This document shows positions 19,087 to 29,278 of a DNA stretch of 64,000 nt, in pieces. The DNA is from Leptospira fletcheri (GTDB lineage: Bacteria; Spirochaetota; Leptospiria; Leptospirales; Leptospiraceae), in NCBI RefSeq assembly GCF_004769195.1, contig NZ_RQET01000007.1:148791-212790 (forward strand), read 5' to 3'. How positions within the stretch are numbered: the first letter of the stretch is position 1; each line of letters begins with the position of its first letter. The notes beneath the pieces were generated by a model. It had not been told where the DNA came from. It was given only the letters and a program-made list of their open reading frames with translations, and made no database searches. Position numbers and translations under genes: made by a program.

Positions 19087-20185
19087 GCGATTCTCTCTTC
19101 CTCCGGTAGTGGCGGTGAACGCCGGATTGGCCATACTTTTAATTCTGATCCTAATTCTTCCCGGGGAAGGCGGATTGTCTTCCTTTTTCCGAGGGGACAA
19201 ACCTCTGCAATATAGGGAGCAGAAAGCCGGGATCGAACTGCAGAACGCTTTTCGAAACGTCTATCGTTCGACGAAGGATTCGGTCGTTTCCATCCGTACC
19301 AAAAAATCCGATCCTATCGTAAGTCCGTACCATTATTTCGATTATCGGAACGAGCGCTTGGCCACGTTCGGCAGCGGGTTCTTGATCCATGAAAAAGGGT
19401 ACATCGTCACGAATTATCATGTGATCGAAGGGGCCGAAAGCATAGAGGTCATCACTTCGGACGGCGGGGTATTTCCGGCTAAGTTCGTTGGAAGTCACGA
19501 ACGTGCGGATATTTCCCTCCTGAAAATCAGGGAAGGTTCCGGGTTGAAACCCGTCTCCTTCGGAAATTCGGACGAAATCGAGGTCGGGGATTGGGCCATC
19601 GCCATCGGTTCTCCTTTCGGCCTGGAACGTTCCTTTTCGGTCGGCGTGGTCTCCGCCAAGTATCGAGAAGATCTGGATGAAACCGGGCAGACCCATATCC
19701 AAATCGACAGCATGATCAATCCGGGTTCCAGCGGCGGACCTCTCCTGAATATCTACGGCGAGGTGATCGGTATCAACCGCTTGATCCGAAGCGACACGGG
19801 AAGGAACAGCGGAATCGGTTTTGCGATTCCGATGAATTACGCTAGGAAAATCATTCAACTGATCCAGGAAAATAAGGGGAGAACCATTCGTCCGGCGACT
19901 TTGGGAGTGATGGCTACAGTCCCTCTTTCGGACCATAGAAAGGCTTTGGGAATTCCGAACGGCTGGACCGGCGTGCTGGTCTACGATATAGAAGCCGGTT
20001 CTTCGGCGGAAACTTCCGGAATCAAAAGATACGATTTCATTTTGGAAGCGAACGGATTGCCCGTGAAAAATATTAATGATCTTCGTGGGCAGGTCGGAAT
20101 AGTGGGATTAGGAGGGAAACTCAAACTCCGGATTTATCGGGATAAGACTCTCCAAGAACTCGTGGTTCGATTGGTCCAAAAATAA
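19085..20185 (+). CDS. Membrane-anchored trypsin-like serine protease with PDZ domain (HtrA/DegS-like)
   Basis: A 366-residue protein beginning with a single hydrophobic anchor (VVAVNAGLAILLILILILP). The S1C protease core has His in VTNYHVIEGA, Asp in HERADISLLKI and Ser in NPGSSGGPLLN, so the triad is complete. One PDZ domain follows (TGVLVYDIEAGSSAETSGI, FILEANGLPVKNINDL). One anchor plus one PDZ is the DegS/HhoB layout: a periplasmic quality-control or regulatory protease tethered to the inner membrane. The ATG at 19085 has GAGG eight bases upstream and is preferred to the ATG at 19025. It is divergent from the peptidase gene, and the aminotransferase gene follows 19 bases later. Confidence 0.9.
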   Translation: MRFSLPPVVAVNAGLAILLILILILPGEGGLSSFFRGDKPLQYREQKAGIELQNAFRNVYRSTKDSVVSIRTKKSDPIVSPYHYFDYRNERLATFGSGFLIHEKGYIVTNYHVIEGAESIEVITSDGGVFPAKFVGSHERADISLLKIREGSGLKPVSFGNSDEIEVGDWAIAIGSPFGLERSFSVGVVSAKYREDLDETGQTHIQIDSMINPGSSGGPLLNIYGEVIGINRLIRSDTGRNSGIGFAIPMNYARKIIQLIQENKGRTIRPATLGVMATVPLSDHRKALGIPNGWTGVLVYDIEAGSSAETSGIKRYDFILEANGLPVKNINDLRGQVGIVGLGGKLKLRIYRDKTLQELVVRLVQK

Positions 20186-20204
20186 GTACGAACCCAGGCG
20201 GGAT

Positions 20205-21509
20205 ATGAGAAGAAATATCGTTCATAGCGGTGCGGATGCTCTCATTTACGAGATTCGCCAGATCGTAGCGGTGGCAAAGAAATTGGAGGCTCTAGGCGTC
20301 CAAATCACGTACGAGAATATCGGAGATCCGATCCAAAAAGGGGAAAAGGTCGCTCCTTGGATGAAGAAGATCGTTTCCGATCTGATTTTACAGGACGGAT
20401 CCTGGGCCTATACGGCTACCCAAGGATATGAAAAAACCCGTAAGTTCCTGGCTGCGAAAGTGAACGAGAGAGGAGGAGCCCAGATCTCCTCCGACGATTT
20501 ATTATTCTTTAATGGACTCGGGGATGCGGTAGCGAAAATTTTCGGTTTCATGAGAAGGGAGGCCAGGGTCTTAGGACCGAGCCCTGCCTATTCCACGCTT
20601 TCCTCCGCAGAGGCAGCGCATTCCGGATACGAACACCTAACGTACAACCTTCTTCCGGAAAGGGGTTGGATGCCGGACCTTGAGGATCTAGAGAATAAGG
20701 TAAAATACAACGACTCGATCACCGGAATTCTGATGATCAATCCGGACAATCCTACGGGGGCGGTTTACGGAAAGGACGTCATGAGAAAGATCGTCGGGAT
20801 CGCCGAAAAATACGACCTGATGGTGATCTGCGACGAGACCTACGCGCATATCAATTATTCCGAGACGGGGACCATCCATCTTTCCGAAGTGATCGGAGAT
20901 AAGGTCTGCGGGATCGCTCTACGTTCCATATCCAAGGAATTCCCCTGGCCAGGAGGACGTTGCGGTTGGTTAGAGATTTTTAATAAAGAGAAGGATCCGG
21001 TTTTCGCCAGATATATAAAATCCTTATTGGATGCAAAAATGTTGGAAGTCTGTTCCACGGCTCTTCCCCAGATGGCAATTCCGGAAGTCTATTCCCATCC
21101 GGAATTCATTCCTCACCTGAAATTCAGGAACGAAAAATTCAGAAAAAAAGCCCAGAGTGCCGTGAAGTATTTCGACGGATTGAAAGGAGTTCGCGTCGTA
21201 GAACCCAAGGGCGCATTTTATCTGACGGTGGCCTTTGACGAAGGGACACTGAAAGGGAATATGTCTTTGCCGATCCGGAATTCCGACGCGGAAAATTTCA
21301 TCAGACCTCTCCTGGAGAAATGCGCGAACGATCGGAGATTCGTGTACTATCTTCTCGCTTCCACCGGAATCTGCGTCGTGCCTCTCACTTCCTTCTGTAC
21401 GGATAGACACGGATTTCGTGTGACCTTATTGGAAGAAGACGAGGAAAAATTCCACTGGATCTATTCCACGCTCCGGTCCAGCATCGAGGAATACGTCCGC
21501 TCGGCCTAG
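20205..21509 (+). CDS. Class I/II pyridoxal-phosphate aminotransferase
   Basis: A 434-residue fold-type I aminotransferase. Visible features are the substrate-end motif ITYENIGDP, the cofactor Asp and Tyr in VICDETYAHINY, the N-P motif MINPDNPTGAVYG, and the Schiff-base Lys in SISKEFPWPGGRCGW, followed by the phosphate-binding Arg. A C-terminal Arg in GFRVTLLEEDEE is expected for the substrate carboxylate. It is somewhat longer than AspC-type enzymes (about 400). The substrate cannot be assigned. Alanine- or aspartate-type activity is most common for this subgroup. It starts after GGCGGG and is followed within five bases by murI, suggesting coupled expression. Confidence 0.88.
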   Translation: MRRNIVHSGADALIYEIRQIVAVAKKLEALGVQITYENIGDPIQKGEKVAPWMKKIVSDLILQDGSWAYTATQGYEKTRKFLAAKVNERGGAQISSDDLLFFNGLGDAVAKIFGFMRREARVLGPSPAYSTLSSAEAAHSGYEHLTYNLLPERGWMPDLEDLENKVKYNDSITGILMINPDNPTGAVYGKDVMRKIVGIAEKYDLMVICDETYAHINYSETGTIHLSEVIGDKVCGIALRSISKEFPWPGGRCGWLEIFNKEKDPVFARYIKSLLDAKMLEVCSTALPQMAIPEVYSHPEFIPHLKFRNEKFRKKAQSAVKYFDGLKGVRVVEPKGAFYLTVAFDEGTLKGNMSLPIRNSDAENFIRPLLEKCANDRRFVYYLLASTGICVVPLTSFCTDRHGFRVTLLEEDEEKFHWIYSTLRSSIEEYVRSA

Positions 21510-21514
21510 CACAG

Positions 21515-22297
21515 ATGGAAAGGAAGGATGGAGTTCCTTTTAAGATCGGGGTTATGGACTCCGGAATGGGAGGGTTGTCGGTGCTCCGACAACTTTGCAC
21601 TCTTCCTTTCGAGGTGGAATACCTGTATTACGGGGATCTCGCAAATTCTCCGTATGGGGAAAAGAGCACCGAGGAGGTGCTCCGGCTTACTCTTTCCGTC
21701 TGTCGTTCCTTGCTCGAAGAAGGAGCGAACGCGATTTTGATCGCCTGCAATACCGCGACCTCGGCCGCCGCTGCGGACCTTAGAAAAGAATTGTCCGTGC
21801 CGGTTTTCGGAATGGAACCTGCGATCAAACCGGCTCTACTCGCCCATCCAGGGGAAAAAATCGCGTTATTGGCGACTTCAGTGACCCACCGCGAGGAGAA
21901 ACTCCGAAATCTGAAATCTTCTTTGGATGCGGAGGAGAGGATCCTACATCTGGAATGCGACGGTCTGGCTTCCGCAGTGGACCGAGGGGACGCGGCACTC
22001 ACATTGGATTTTGTCCGAACCGTCCTGGAGGTCCCTAAAAAAGAGGGGGTTCGAGGGCTGGTCCTGGGCTGCACACATTACGTTTTTTTAAAAAAACAGA
22101 TACTTTCCATTTATCCGGAGGCGGACCTTTACGACGGAAACGAGGGTACGGTCCGCCATCTGATTGCCAGTCTCGGACTGGAACGTTTTCCAGGGACTCC
22201 GACGAGTCGGATCCACTTTTCCGGGGTTTCGGATGGGGATATCTCGTATTCGTTTGCGAAGAAACTGTTGGATTTTGCGGAAGAGACTTTCCGTTAG
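21515..22297 (+). CDS. murI: Glutamate racemase
   Basis: A 260-residue protein with both catalytic cysteines in family context: LIACNTATSAA (first Cys) and VLGCTHYVFL (second Cys). The N-terminal IGVMDSGMGGLSVLRQL supplies the Asp-Ser pair that activates the first Cys. Length and order match MurI, which makes D-glutamate for peptidoglycan in the cytoplasm. The ATG lies only five bases after the aminotransferase stop and has no separate Shine-Dalgarno, so it is probably translated by coupling. Because the upstream enzyme is an aminotransferase, the pair may both serve D-Glu or amino acid supply for the cell wall, but that is inference. Confidence 0.95.
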   Translation: MERKDGVPFKIGVMDSGMGGLSVLRQLCTLPFEVEYLYYGDLANSPYGEKSTEEVLRLTLSVCRSLLEEGANAILIACNTATSAAAADLRKELSVPVFGMEPAIKPALLAHPGEKIALLATSVTHREEKLRNLKSSLDAEERILHLECDGLASAVDRGDAALTLDFVRTVLEVPKKEGVRGLVLGCTHYVFLKKQILSIYPEADLYDGNEGTVRHLIASLGLERFPGTPTSRIHFSGVSDGDISYSFAKKLLDFAEETFR

Positions 22298-22374
22298 ACT
22301 GGATAAAATTTTTTTCCAGACCTTCTTTTTTTAGTTCCCACTGTCCGCTCGGAGATCTAAAGTATGGAAACCTT

Positions 22375-22989
22375 ATGAATCGGCCGATCAAAATTCTTTT
22401 CATTGTAAATATTCTAGCCTTCTCGGTGATTGCATCCGCCTGCAAACCGAAGGAAGAAGGCGGGGTAAAGGCGGTAGTTACGTTTCTTTCCGGTAAGGCC
22501 ACCGCTTTGAAATCCGGAAAGGACTTGAAATATAACGATCTCGTTCCGGAAGAAGAAACGATTCATACGGCAAAAGACGGGCTTGTAGACCTAACGACTC
22601 CTTTGGGAACCATCCGGCTTTTGGGTGGGACCGAAACTTCCCTCGCCGCATTGAAACAGGACCAAGCCTATCTGAAGGTCAACGACGGGAACATCCTGGT
22701 AAAAGTGGTAAAACTCTCCAAAAACCAATCCATTTCCGTGGATACCCCTGCGGTGGTGGCTGCAGTGAGGGGAACCCAATTTTGGGGACAGGTCAATCGC
22801 TCCGCAGAAACAGGAACCTTTGCAGTACGGGAAGGAAGCGTTTTGATCACTCGGAAAACGGACGAGGCAAGGGTTCTCGTCAAGGCGGGAGAAGCGGTGG
22901 ATCTGAAGCCCGGTATGGCCCCCTTAGCCACCCGTCCAGCCTTGGATGCGGAACTTTCCGCCATGGACCAGATCGACCAAATGAAATAG
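22375..22989 (+). CDS. FecR-domain lipoprotein
   Basis: A 204-residue lipoprotein. The signal peptide ends in VIASAC, with Cys at about residue 23. The mature part starts with VKAVVTFLSGKATALKSGKDL, continues with VDLTTPLGTIRLLGGTETSLA, and contains SVDTPAVVAAVRGTQF. These are the hallmarks of the FecR periplasmic beta domain as found in many Leptospira lipoproteins. In FecR itself this domain signals to a sigma factor. In stand-alone lipoproteins the role is unknown, and no FecI-type gene is adjacent. A T-run after CCGGACTCCGGAGCC, a weak hairpin just past the stop (22991-23013), may end transcription. Confidence 0.85.
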   Translation: MNRPIKILFIVNILAFSVIASACKPKEEGGVKAVVTFLSGKATALKSGKDLKYNDLVPEEETIHTAKDGLVDLTTPLGTIRLLGGTETSLAALKQDQAYLKVNDGNILVKVVKLSKNQSISVDTPAVVAAVRGTQFWGQVNRSAETGTFAVREGSVLITRKTDEARVLVKAGEAVDLKPGMAPLATRPALDAELSAMDQIDQMK

Positions 22990-23059
22990 CCCGGACTCCG
23001 GAGCCTTTTTTTTCTGTCCAGAAGACTCCGTTCGGGAATTCTGTTCTCGAGCGGGTCAA

Positions 23060-24097
23060 ATGGAAGAAAAAATCACCTACAAAAGCGCCGGCGTAAACAC
23101 GGAAGCCGGTCAGGACTTTGTAAAAAGAATCAAGGAAAATGTGGAATCGACTCACGGCGCGAGGGTTGTGGGGGGATTGGGGGGATTTTCCGGAGGATTC
23201 GACGTTTCCTTCCTGAAAAATTATAGAAATCCGATTCTACTTTCCGGCACGGACGGGGTCGGCACCAAACTGGAATTGGCTCGTCTTTTAGGAATTTATG
23301 ATACTGTAGGGATAGACCTGGTCGCGATGTGCGTAAACGACATTCTGGTCAGCGGAGGAGAGCCTCTTTTCTTCCTGGACTATATCGCTTGCGGAAAATT
23401 GGATCCTGCGAAAATGGAAAAGATCGTATCCGGAATCGTAAAAGGGTGCCGTCTGTCCGGTGCCGCCTTGTTGGGAGGAGAAACCGCGGAGCATCCCGGA
23501 ACCATGGAAGAGGACGAATACGATCTGGCCGGTTTTACGGTCGGAGCCGTGGAAAAGGAAGATATGATCGACGGTTCGAAGATCCGACCGGGAGACATCG
23601 TTTTAGGTTTAGAATCTTCCGGACCTCACAGCAACGGATTTTCTTTTATCAGAAAATTGTACCTCCCCGGAGGTAGGAATCTCCCGAAGGATTCCGAAGT
23701 TACGGAATTTCTGCGGGAATACGCTTTGCGGCCCACTAGAATTTACGTGCAGAGTATCCTTTCTTTGGTAAAGAGAGTAGAGGTGAAAGGAATGGTTCAC
23801 ATCACCGGAGGCGGATTTTACGAGAATATTCCGAGAGTCCTTCCGGAGAACTGTGCGGTTTCCTTGGAGAGATCCTCTCTTCCTTCGAGTCCGTTTTTCG
23901 AACGTTTAAAAAAGGATTTTCCGAACATAGAAGAGAAGGAATTGTTTTCCACTTTCAATATGGGGATCGGATATATCGTGATCGTTTCCCCCGATGCGGA
24001 AGAGACCGCTACGAAGACCCTGGAAGAAAAGGGGGAAATCGTCCGGAAAATCGGAACGGTTATTTCCCGTAAGAACGATTCCGTCCTACTCGTCTAA
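23060..24097 (+). CDS. purM: Phosphoribosylformylglycinamidine cyclo-ligase (AIR synthetase)
   Basis: A 345-residue PurM. It shows YKSAGVNTEAG at the start, LLSGTDGVGTKLELA, VDLVAMCVNDIL, ALLGGETAEHPG (with the ATP/metal motif), GLESSGPHSNGFSFIRK and VKGMVHITGGGFYENIPRVL. These all occur in order and at the usual family spacing, and the length is standard. The enzyme uses ATP to cyclise FGAM to AIR in cytoplasmic purine biosynthesis. No other pur gene is adjacent in this window, as is common in Leptospira. The stop is eight bases before the ClC gene, so the two may share a transcript. Confidence 0.97.
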   Translation: MEEKITYKSAGVNTEAGQDFVKRIKENVESTHGARVVGGLGGFSGGFDVSFLKNYRNPILLSGTDGVGTKLELARLLGIYDTVGIDLVAMCVNDILVSGGEPLFFLDYIACGKLDPAKMEKIVSGIVKGCRLSGAALLGGETAEHPGTMEEDEYDLAGFTVGAVEKEDMIDGSKIRPGDIVLGLESSGPHSNGFSFIRKLYLPGGRNLPKDSEVTEFLREYALRPTRIYVQSILSLVKRVEVKGMVHITGGGFYENIPRVLPENCAVSLERSSLPSSPFFERLKKDFPNIEEKELFSTFNMGIGYIVIVSPDAEETATKTLEEKGEIVRKIGTVISRKNDSVLLV

Positions 24098-24105
24098 GCA
24101 AAGTA

Positions 24106-25362
24106 ATGGACCGAATCCGATCCTTTTTTAGAAATCCAATCTTCGTACTTTCCAAGAAAAATCCGTTTATGCTCTCCCGTTGGAGCCTTCTTTACGTTTT
24201 ACTCGGATTATTCGGAGGGTTGTTCGCGGCGTTGTTTTGGAAGACTCTGGAATATCTGACCGTGTTTATCGGAAAGTTGGAAGGACCTTGGATAATCGCC
24301 CTAATGACCGTTTCCGGACTAGGAATCGGACTGATCATTTATTTTCTCGGAGAACCTGGGGAAATCTCATTAGTAATCGATAATATACGATTCAAAGGGG
24401 GAAAGCTGGATACGAAGAGCAATCCCTCTATGGCGGCTTCCTCTCTCTTGAGCATTTCTTCCGGAGGAAGCGCCGGCCCGGAAGCTCCTTTGATCCAGAT
24501 CATAGGCTCTATAGGAAGTTGGTTCGCGGAGTTGCTGGGTTTGGAGGGAGAAGAACTTCGCTCCATGACCATCGCCGGAATGGCTTCGGGATTCACGTCC
24601 TTGTTCGGTTCTCCGTTGGGGGGCGCGTTATTCGCTCTCGAAATTCTACAGCATAGACACGTAGTGGAGTATTACGAGGCTCTCTTGCCGGCATTTCTTT
24701 CCAGTTGTTCCGCTTACTTCGTTTTTCTCTGGATGACGGACATGGGAATCGGTCCGACCTGGCAATTTCCTCAATATGTACCCGGCGGGATCGAGGATTT
24801 CGAGAATGCCATCGCGTTCGGTATTGCAGGCGCCGCAGTGGGGTGGATCTTTTACGGAGTGTTTCGCGCCACGAAATTCTCTTTCGCAAAAGTCCCGGGA
24901 CCGATTTTCGTAAAAACGACGTTAGGCGGACTCTTGCTGGGTTGTATCGCTTTTTACCAACCTTTGACCCGCTATTTCGGCCACGACCAATTGAACCAAA
25001 TCGTCACGACCCAAGGGAACTGGGTTTTTTTCGGTAGTTTGGTCTTATTGAAGATTCTCGCGATCAACACCACGATTTCGAGCGGTTGGAGAGGAGGGAT
25101 CATTATCCCTTTGTTTTTCGTAGGGGCGACTACGGGCAGATTTTTGATGGATTTTTTTCCCACGGAAAACGAATCCTTTTTGCTGATCTGTCTCATGGCG
25201 TCGGTCAACGCCTCCGTAACGAAGACTCCGGTGAGCACGACCATTCTGTTAGCGGATTTGACCGGAGTTTCCAGCTTCACTCCCGTGCTCTTCGCTTCCT
25301 TGAGCGGATATTTTCTTTCTCCTAAGGCTCCTTTTATCCGATCCCAGGCCGATCTGAACTAG
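24106..25362 (+). CDS. ClC-family chloride channel/transporter, variant selectivity motif
   Basis: A 418-residue membrane protein with about ten helices. The ClC signature regions are [24 protein letters not shown] and [19 protein letters not shown]. In canonical ClC antiporters the second helix-end motif is G-(K/R)-E-G-P with a gating Glu. Here the aligned stretch reads G-S-A-G-P-E, so the gate position looks like Ala, with a Glu two residues later. That variant suggests altered gating or ion selectivity, but function cannot be told from sequence. No CBS domains are present at the C-terminus. The gene follows purM by eight bases. Confidence 0.88.
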   Translation: MDRIRSFFRNPIFVLSKKNPFMLSRWSLLYVLLGLFGGLFAALFWKTLEYLTVFIGKLEGPWIIALMTVSGLGIGLIIYFLGEPGEISLVIDNIRFKGGKLDTKSNPSMAASSLLSISSGGSAGPEAPLIQIIGSIGSWFAELLGLEGEELRSMTIAGMASGFTSLFGSPLGGALFALEILQHRHVVEYYEALLPAFLSSCSAYFVFLWMTDMGIGPTWQFPQYVPGGIEDFENAIAFGIAGAAVGWIFYGVFRATKFSFAKVPGPIFVKTTLGGLLLGCIAFYQPLTRYFGHDQLNQIVTTQGNWVFFGSLVLLKILAINTTISSGWRGGIIIPLFFVGATTGRFLMDFFPTENESFLLICLMASVNASVTKTPVSTTILLADLTGVSSFTPVLFASLSGYFLSPKAPFIRSQADLN

Positions 25363-25433
25363 GTCTTTTTCCCGGGTTTTCCGGGGAAATCGTAGACAGA
25401 AGCCGAGGAATCTTAGTTTTTTATAAAATTAAA

Positions 25434-27464
25434 ATGAGTCGGAAACCGAAGCATTCTTTCTCTTTTGTCCTAGCTCTTTTACTGATCGTTTCCTGCCGTC
25501 CCTTTCCGAAAGGCGGAATCGTAGTAGACGGGGTTTTGCATTGGGACCAAGCGAAGTCCTCTCACAGAGGAGATTGTTTTCGTTTAACGGGAAAATGGAA
25601 ATTCGCCTGGCTGGGAGAGAGACCGAGCCGCGAGTTACCCGGCGATCCGGCGGTCTTTTCCTTACAGACAACTCCGGGAAGTTGGACCGGGGAGGTCTGG
25701 CAAGGGCAAATTTTGCCGGCCTACGGCAAGGCTCTGTATCGGCTGGAATTGACTTCGGGCGGTCGGGTCGAAAATCTGCATCTGGTCAGTTTCGATCAGG
25801 GAACGAATTATAGAATCCTGTTTAATGGTAAGGTGTTAACCGAAGTAGGCAGGGTGGGGGATCCATCTCCTGACGCGTTGGCTCTACTGACAAGCTACGT
25901 CGTTCTTCCTCCTTGGGAAAAGAAGGCGAATCTGGATTTCGAGATTTCGAACTATTATTATAGAAAAGGCGGACTGTGGAAGCCCCCTATTTTCGGCGAG
26001 CCCGCTTGCGTGCAGAAATATTACGAGGACAGAAGGGATCTGGAATCCCTCCTAATCGGAGGATTGCTCTTTCTCGGACTGTTCCATATTTTCGTTTCCG
26101 TATTTTATAAAAAGGATCCGTCCGCCTTAGTGCTCGGCTGCTTTTCCATTGTGGTCTGTGTCAGGCTCTACTCAACGGGAGTTCGATTATTCCCGGAACA
26201 TTTTCCCGTCGGTCCGGAAATCTATTTAAGAGCCGAGTTCATCACCTGGTTCATCGGAATGCCTTTGGGACTGCATTTCCTATATTCCGTTTTTCCGATC
26301 GATGCCGGGCGTACCCTGTTGAAGATCGGATATTCCATCGCCTCTGTCTTTGTGCTCGCGACTTTGTTGACTGGTTCGAACATATATTCCCATCTGATCG
26401 GACCGTCTTACATCGCTTTCGTTCTGATGTCCGCTGCATCCTTTTACGTGTTGGCCAAGGCGGTTCGGAACCGACGTCCGGGCGCTCTTTTGTATCTTTT
26501 CGGATTCTTTGCCTTACTTTTCTTTTTAGCCAGCGAGATCCTCTATCATTCTGAAGTGTTGGACTCCTGGGAATTGAGCGGAGTGGGGGTGGGAATTTTC
26601 GTCCTTTCCAACGCACTCTCTCTGGCCAGCAAATTACTCAGCGCTTTTCGGGAAAGGGAACAGGCTCAGGAAATTCTGAATCTGGACCTGGAGGAATTGG
26701 TCAAGAAACGGACTCGAGAGTTGGAATGGGCAAGGGACGAGGCGGAGGCCGCTAACCGGGCCAAGAGCGAATTTTTGATCAACGTGGACCACGAAGTCCG
26801 GACTCCTATGAACGGGATCATCGGAATCACCGAGATGCTTTTGGAAAGCGATCTCAAGCCGGAACAAAGGGAGATGATGGAACTTCTGAAAAAAAGCGGA
26901 GACGCGATGATGGTCATTCTAGGATCCATGCTGGACGCTTCGAATTTGGAAAAAGGTACCTTGCTTCTCATCCATCGCCCTTTTCATTTGAGCGCTGCCG
27001 TATACGAGGCAGCGATGAGAATGGAGGATCCCATTCGGGAAAAGGGACTTTCCTTCTCCGTTTCTCTCCCGGACGATATTCCGGATGCGGTCGTGGGGGA
27101 CGAGGTCCGATTCAAACGGATGCTGATCGGTCTTTTGGAAAACGCGGAGAAGTTCACTAAACAAGGCTCCATTCTACTTCGCGGGGAATTGTTGGCAAAG
27201 ACCCAGTTCGCTTATAGATTGCGCTTCGAGGTGGAAGACACCGGAATCGGGATCGCAGAGGACAAATGGGAATCCATCTTTGCTCCTTTTCAACAAGTGG
27301 ATTCCGGAGTCACCAAACCTTTTCAGGGAGCCGGCTTAGGTCTTTCCTTGAGCCGAGCGCTCGCGAGAAAGATGGACGGAGATATCAACGTGAAAAGTTC
27401 CCCGGGAAAAGGCTCCGTCTTTATGCTGGAGCTAAGCCTTTCCAAGCCGGAAATCCAACCTTGA
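25434..27464 (+). CDS. 7TMR-DISM sensor histidine kinase, lipoprotein-like N-terminus
   Basis: A 676-residue kinase. The signal peptide ends LLLIVSC (Cys21), so the sensor domain is probably acylated. An extracytoplasmic beta-rich domain (~40-190, [18 protein letters not shown]) resembles the DISM extracellular module. Seven hydrophobic helices follow (~195-400), then a coiled linker ([20 protein letters not shown]). The kinase core has [19 protein letters not shown] (His about 453) and ATPase motifs [24 protein letters not shown] and [13 protein letters not shown]. There is no fused receiver. No clear Shine-Dalgarno precedes the ATG. A TATAAA sits exactly at -12 to -7 from it, which could mean a leaderless mRNA. 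The stop is about 30 bases before mutL. Confidence 0.9.
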   Translation: MSRKPKHSFSFVLALLLIVSCRPFPKGGIVVDGVLHWDQAKSSHRGDCFRLTGKWKFAWLGERPSRELPGDPAVFSLQTTPGSWTGEVWQGQILPAYGKALYRLELTSGGRVENLHLVSFDQGTNYRILFNGKVLTEVGRVGDPSPDALALLTSYVVLPPWEKKANLDFEISNYYYRKGGLWKPPIFGEPACVQKYYEDRRDLESLLIGGLLFLGLFHIFVSVFYKKDPSALVLGCFSIVVCVRLYSTGVRLFPEHFPVGPEIYLRAEFITWFIGMPLGLHFLYSVFPIDAGRTLLKIGYSIASVFVLATLLTGSNIYSHLIGPSYIAFVLMSAASFYVLAKAVRNRRPGALLYLFGFFALLFFLASEILYHSEVLDSWELSGVGVGIFVLSNALSLASKLLSAFREREQAQEILNLDLEELVKKRTRELEWARDEAEAANRAKSEFLINVDHEVRTPMNGIIGITEMLLESDLKPEQREMMELLKKSGDAMMVILGSMLDASNLEKGTLLLIHRPFHLSAAVYEAAMRMEDPIREKGLSFSVSLPDDIPDAVVGDEVRFKRMLIGLLENAEKFTKQGSILLRGELLAKTQFAYRLRFEVEDTGIGIAEDKWESIFAPFQQVDSGVTKPFQGAGLGLSLSRALARKMDGDINVKSSPGKGSVFMLELSLSKPEIQP

Positions 27465-27495
27465 CATTCCGTACCTGCGGAGAATGCTAGTACCC

Positions 27496-29274
27496 ATGAC
27501 AAGGATACGGGAACTCAGTCCGGAATTGATCAACCAAATCGCGGCAGGGGAAGTCATAGAATCCGCACATTCCGTACTGAAGGAATTGATGGAAAACTCC
27601 GTGGATGCGGGTTCCTCGTCGATAGAGGTGGAGACCAGAGACGGAGGTCTGACTTCCTTGACGGTCTCGGACGACGGTTCCGGCATTCAGGAAGGGGATC
27701 TGGAGCTCTCTTTAAAAAGACACGCCACGAGCAAGATCGCAAATCTTCGCGACTTGGAATTGGTACTTTCCTACGGTTTTCGAGGAGAAGCCCTAGCTTC
27801 CATTGCCTCCGTATCCAGGCTTACGATGGAAACCGGGACCGGGGAAAAAACCGCATGGAAGGTCCGGAGCGAAAAAGGGGAGATCGTGTCCAAGGATGCG
27901 ATTCCTGGTTTTCGAGGTACTCGGATCTTTATCGAAGATCTTTTCTACAATACTCCCGTGCGTAGAAAATTCCTGAGATCCGTCAGGTCCGAGGACAAAC
28001 GGATCCGGGATCGCTTTCTGACCCAAGCTCTATCTCGGGAAGATCTGCGGTTTCGCCTGGTCCAGGACGGTAAGGAAATCTTCCGTCTTTCCCCGAAGGA
28101 CAAAAAAGAACGGATCGTGGATCTTTTCGGAGAAAATTTCCGGGATCATCTTCTTGAAGTGAACCTGGAAAAAAGAGGATGGAAAGCCCGAGGATATATC
28201 AGCGATCCCGATTTTTACAAATCCAATCGCACGGGACAGCATATCTTCGTGAACGGCCGCCCGGTCGAGATCAAGTATTCCTCCCATCTATTAAAAAAAT
28301 GTTATGATGAACTTCTTCCTCCGAATGCGCATCCCTATTGTTTCCTTTTCTTCGAGGTGGAGCCGGAATCGATCGACGTGAACGTTCATCCGGCCAAAAA
28401 GGAGATCCGCTTTCTGGACGAGGAATCGTTCAATACTTTTTTTCTACAATTGATCCAGAAGGAGCTGAGATCCAGCACCCCTGTCAGTTTTTTGGAACTT
28501 CGGAATCGACTCCTGAGGCCCGAAAAACCGAAGGTTTCCGCGGGCTTCCAGACTTCTCCTCGAGAGGCTTTCGGAGAACAACAGTTATTAGGCGAAGAAC
28601 TTTATAGGGAAGTTCGGCATACTTCTTCCTTCCCTGTCGAACAGGTCGGTCCGGGATCCAGACTGGAGGATCTGACCGACGAGCCGCGCAAACATTCCGA
28701 ATTCATTCCGAAAAAACATTTCGGCCTTCTATTCGAAACCTTCATACTCGCGGAAGCGGAGGACGGATTCTATATCATCGACCAGCACACCGCCCACGAG
28801 AGGATTCGTTACGAAGAAGTGCTGAAGAAATTGAAGCGTAAAAATTACGGGATCCAACCTTTACTGACTCCGATCCGGATTCCGGTTTCGAGACAGGAGG
28901 CCGAGGATATTCGGGAAAGGACGAACGAATACGAGGAAGTCGGCTTAAAGTTGGATCCTTTGGGAGACGACAGCCTCGTACTCAGAGAGGTTCCCGGATA
29001 CTTTTTACCCGGACACGAAAAAGAGATCGTACTGGATTTTCTGAACCGGACCGGAGGAAAAGAAGTCCCAGAGCCGGAGCTGTACGATCTCATGGCAAAA
29101 TGCGTGGCTTGCCGCTCCGCGATCAAAAAAGGGGACCAGCTTTCGGACCACCTGATCGCGGAGATCCTAAATCGGCTCAGCTATTGCGAAAATCCATCCC
29201 GGTGTCCTCATGGGCGTCCCACTCTCGTAAAATTGACTCGGGAAGATTTGGAAAGAATGTTCCATCGTAGGTGA
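27496..29274 (+). CDS. mutL: DNA mismatch repair protein MutL
   Basis: A 592-residue MutL. The GHKL ATPase motifs are [32 protein letters not shown] and [16 protein letters not shown]. The C-terminal domain carries [18 protein letters not shown], close to the endonuclease motif DQHA(x)2E(x)4E with Thr replacing Ala. It also has [16 protein letters not shown] and [15 protein letters not shown]. These indicate a nicking MutL, as in bacteria without MutH. Family N-termini begin near [19 protein letters not shown], so the ATG at 27496 is preferred over the one at 27484. The latter has GGAG too close to it to decide. The VTT gene follows after four bases. Confidence 0.95.
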   Translation: MTRIRELSPELINQIAAGEVIESAHSVLKELMENSVDAGSSSIEVETRDGGLTSLTVSDDGSGIQEGDLELSLKRHATSKIANLRDLELVLSYGFRGEALASIASVSRLTMETGTGEKTAWKVRSEKGEIVSKDAIPGFRGTRIFIEDLFYNTPVRRKFLRSVRSEDKRIRDRFLTQALSREDLRFRLVQDGKEIFRLSPKDKKERIVDLFGENFRDHLLEVNLEKRGWKARGYISDPDFYKSNRTGQHIFVNGRPVEIKYSSHLLKKCYDELLPPNAHPYCFLFFEVEPESIDVNVHPAKKEIRFLDEESFNTFFLQLIQKELRSSTPVSFLELRNRLLRPEKPKVSAGFQTSPREAFGEQQLLGEELYREVRHTSSFPVEQVGPGSRLEDLTDEPRKHSEFIPKKHFGLLFETFILAEAEDGFYIIDQHTAHERIRYEEVLKKLKRKNYGIQPLLTPIRIPVSRQEAEDIRERTNEYEEVGLKLDPLGDDSLVLREVPGYFLPGHEKEIVLDFLNRTGGKEVPEPELYDLMAKCVACRSAIKKGDQLSDHLIAEILNRLSYCENPSRCPHGRPTLVKLTREDLERMFHRR

Positions 29275-29278
29275 TTCC

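Noticed and set aside
22991..23013. Terminator after the FecR gene
   Set aside because: A T8 run is present, but the hairpin before it is weak with almost no loop. It is mentioned in the FecR entry and not called separately.
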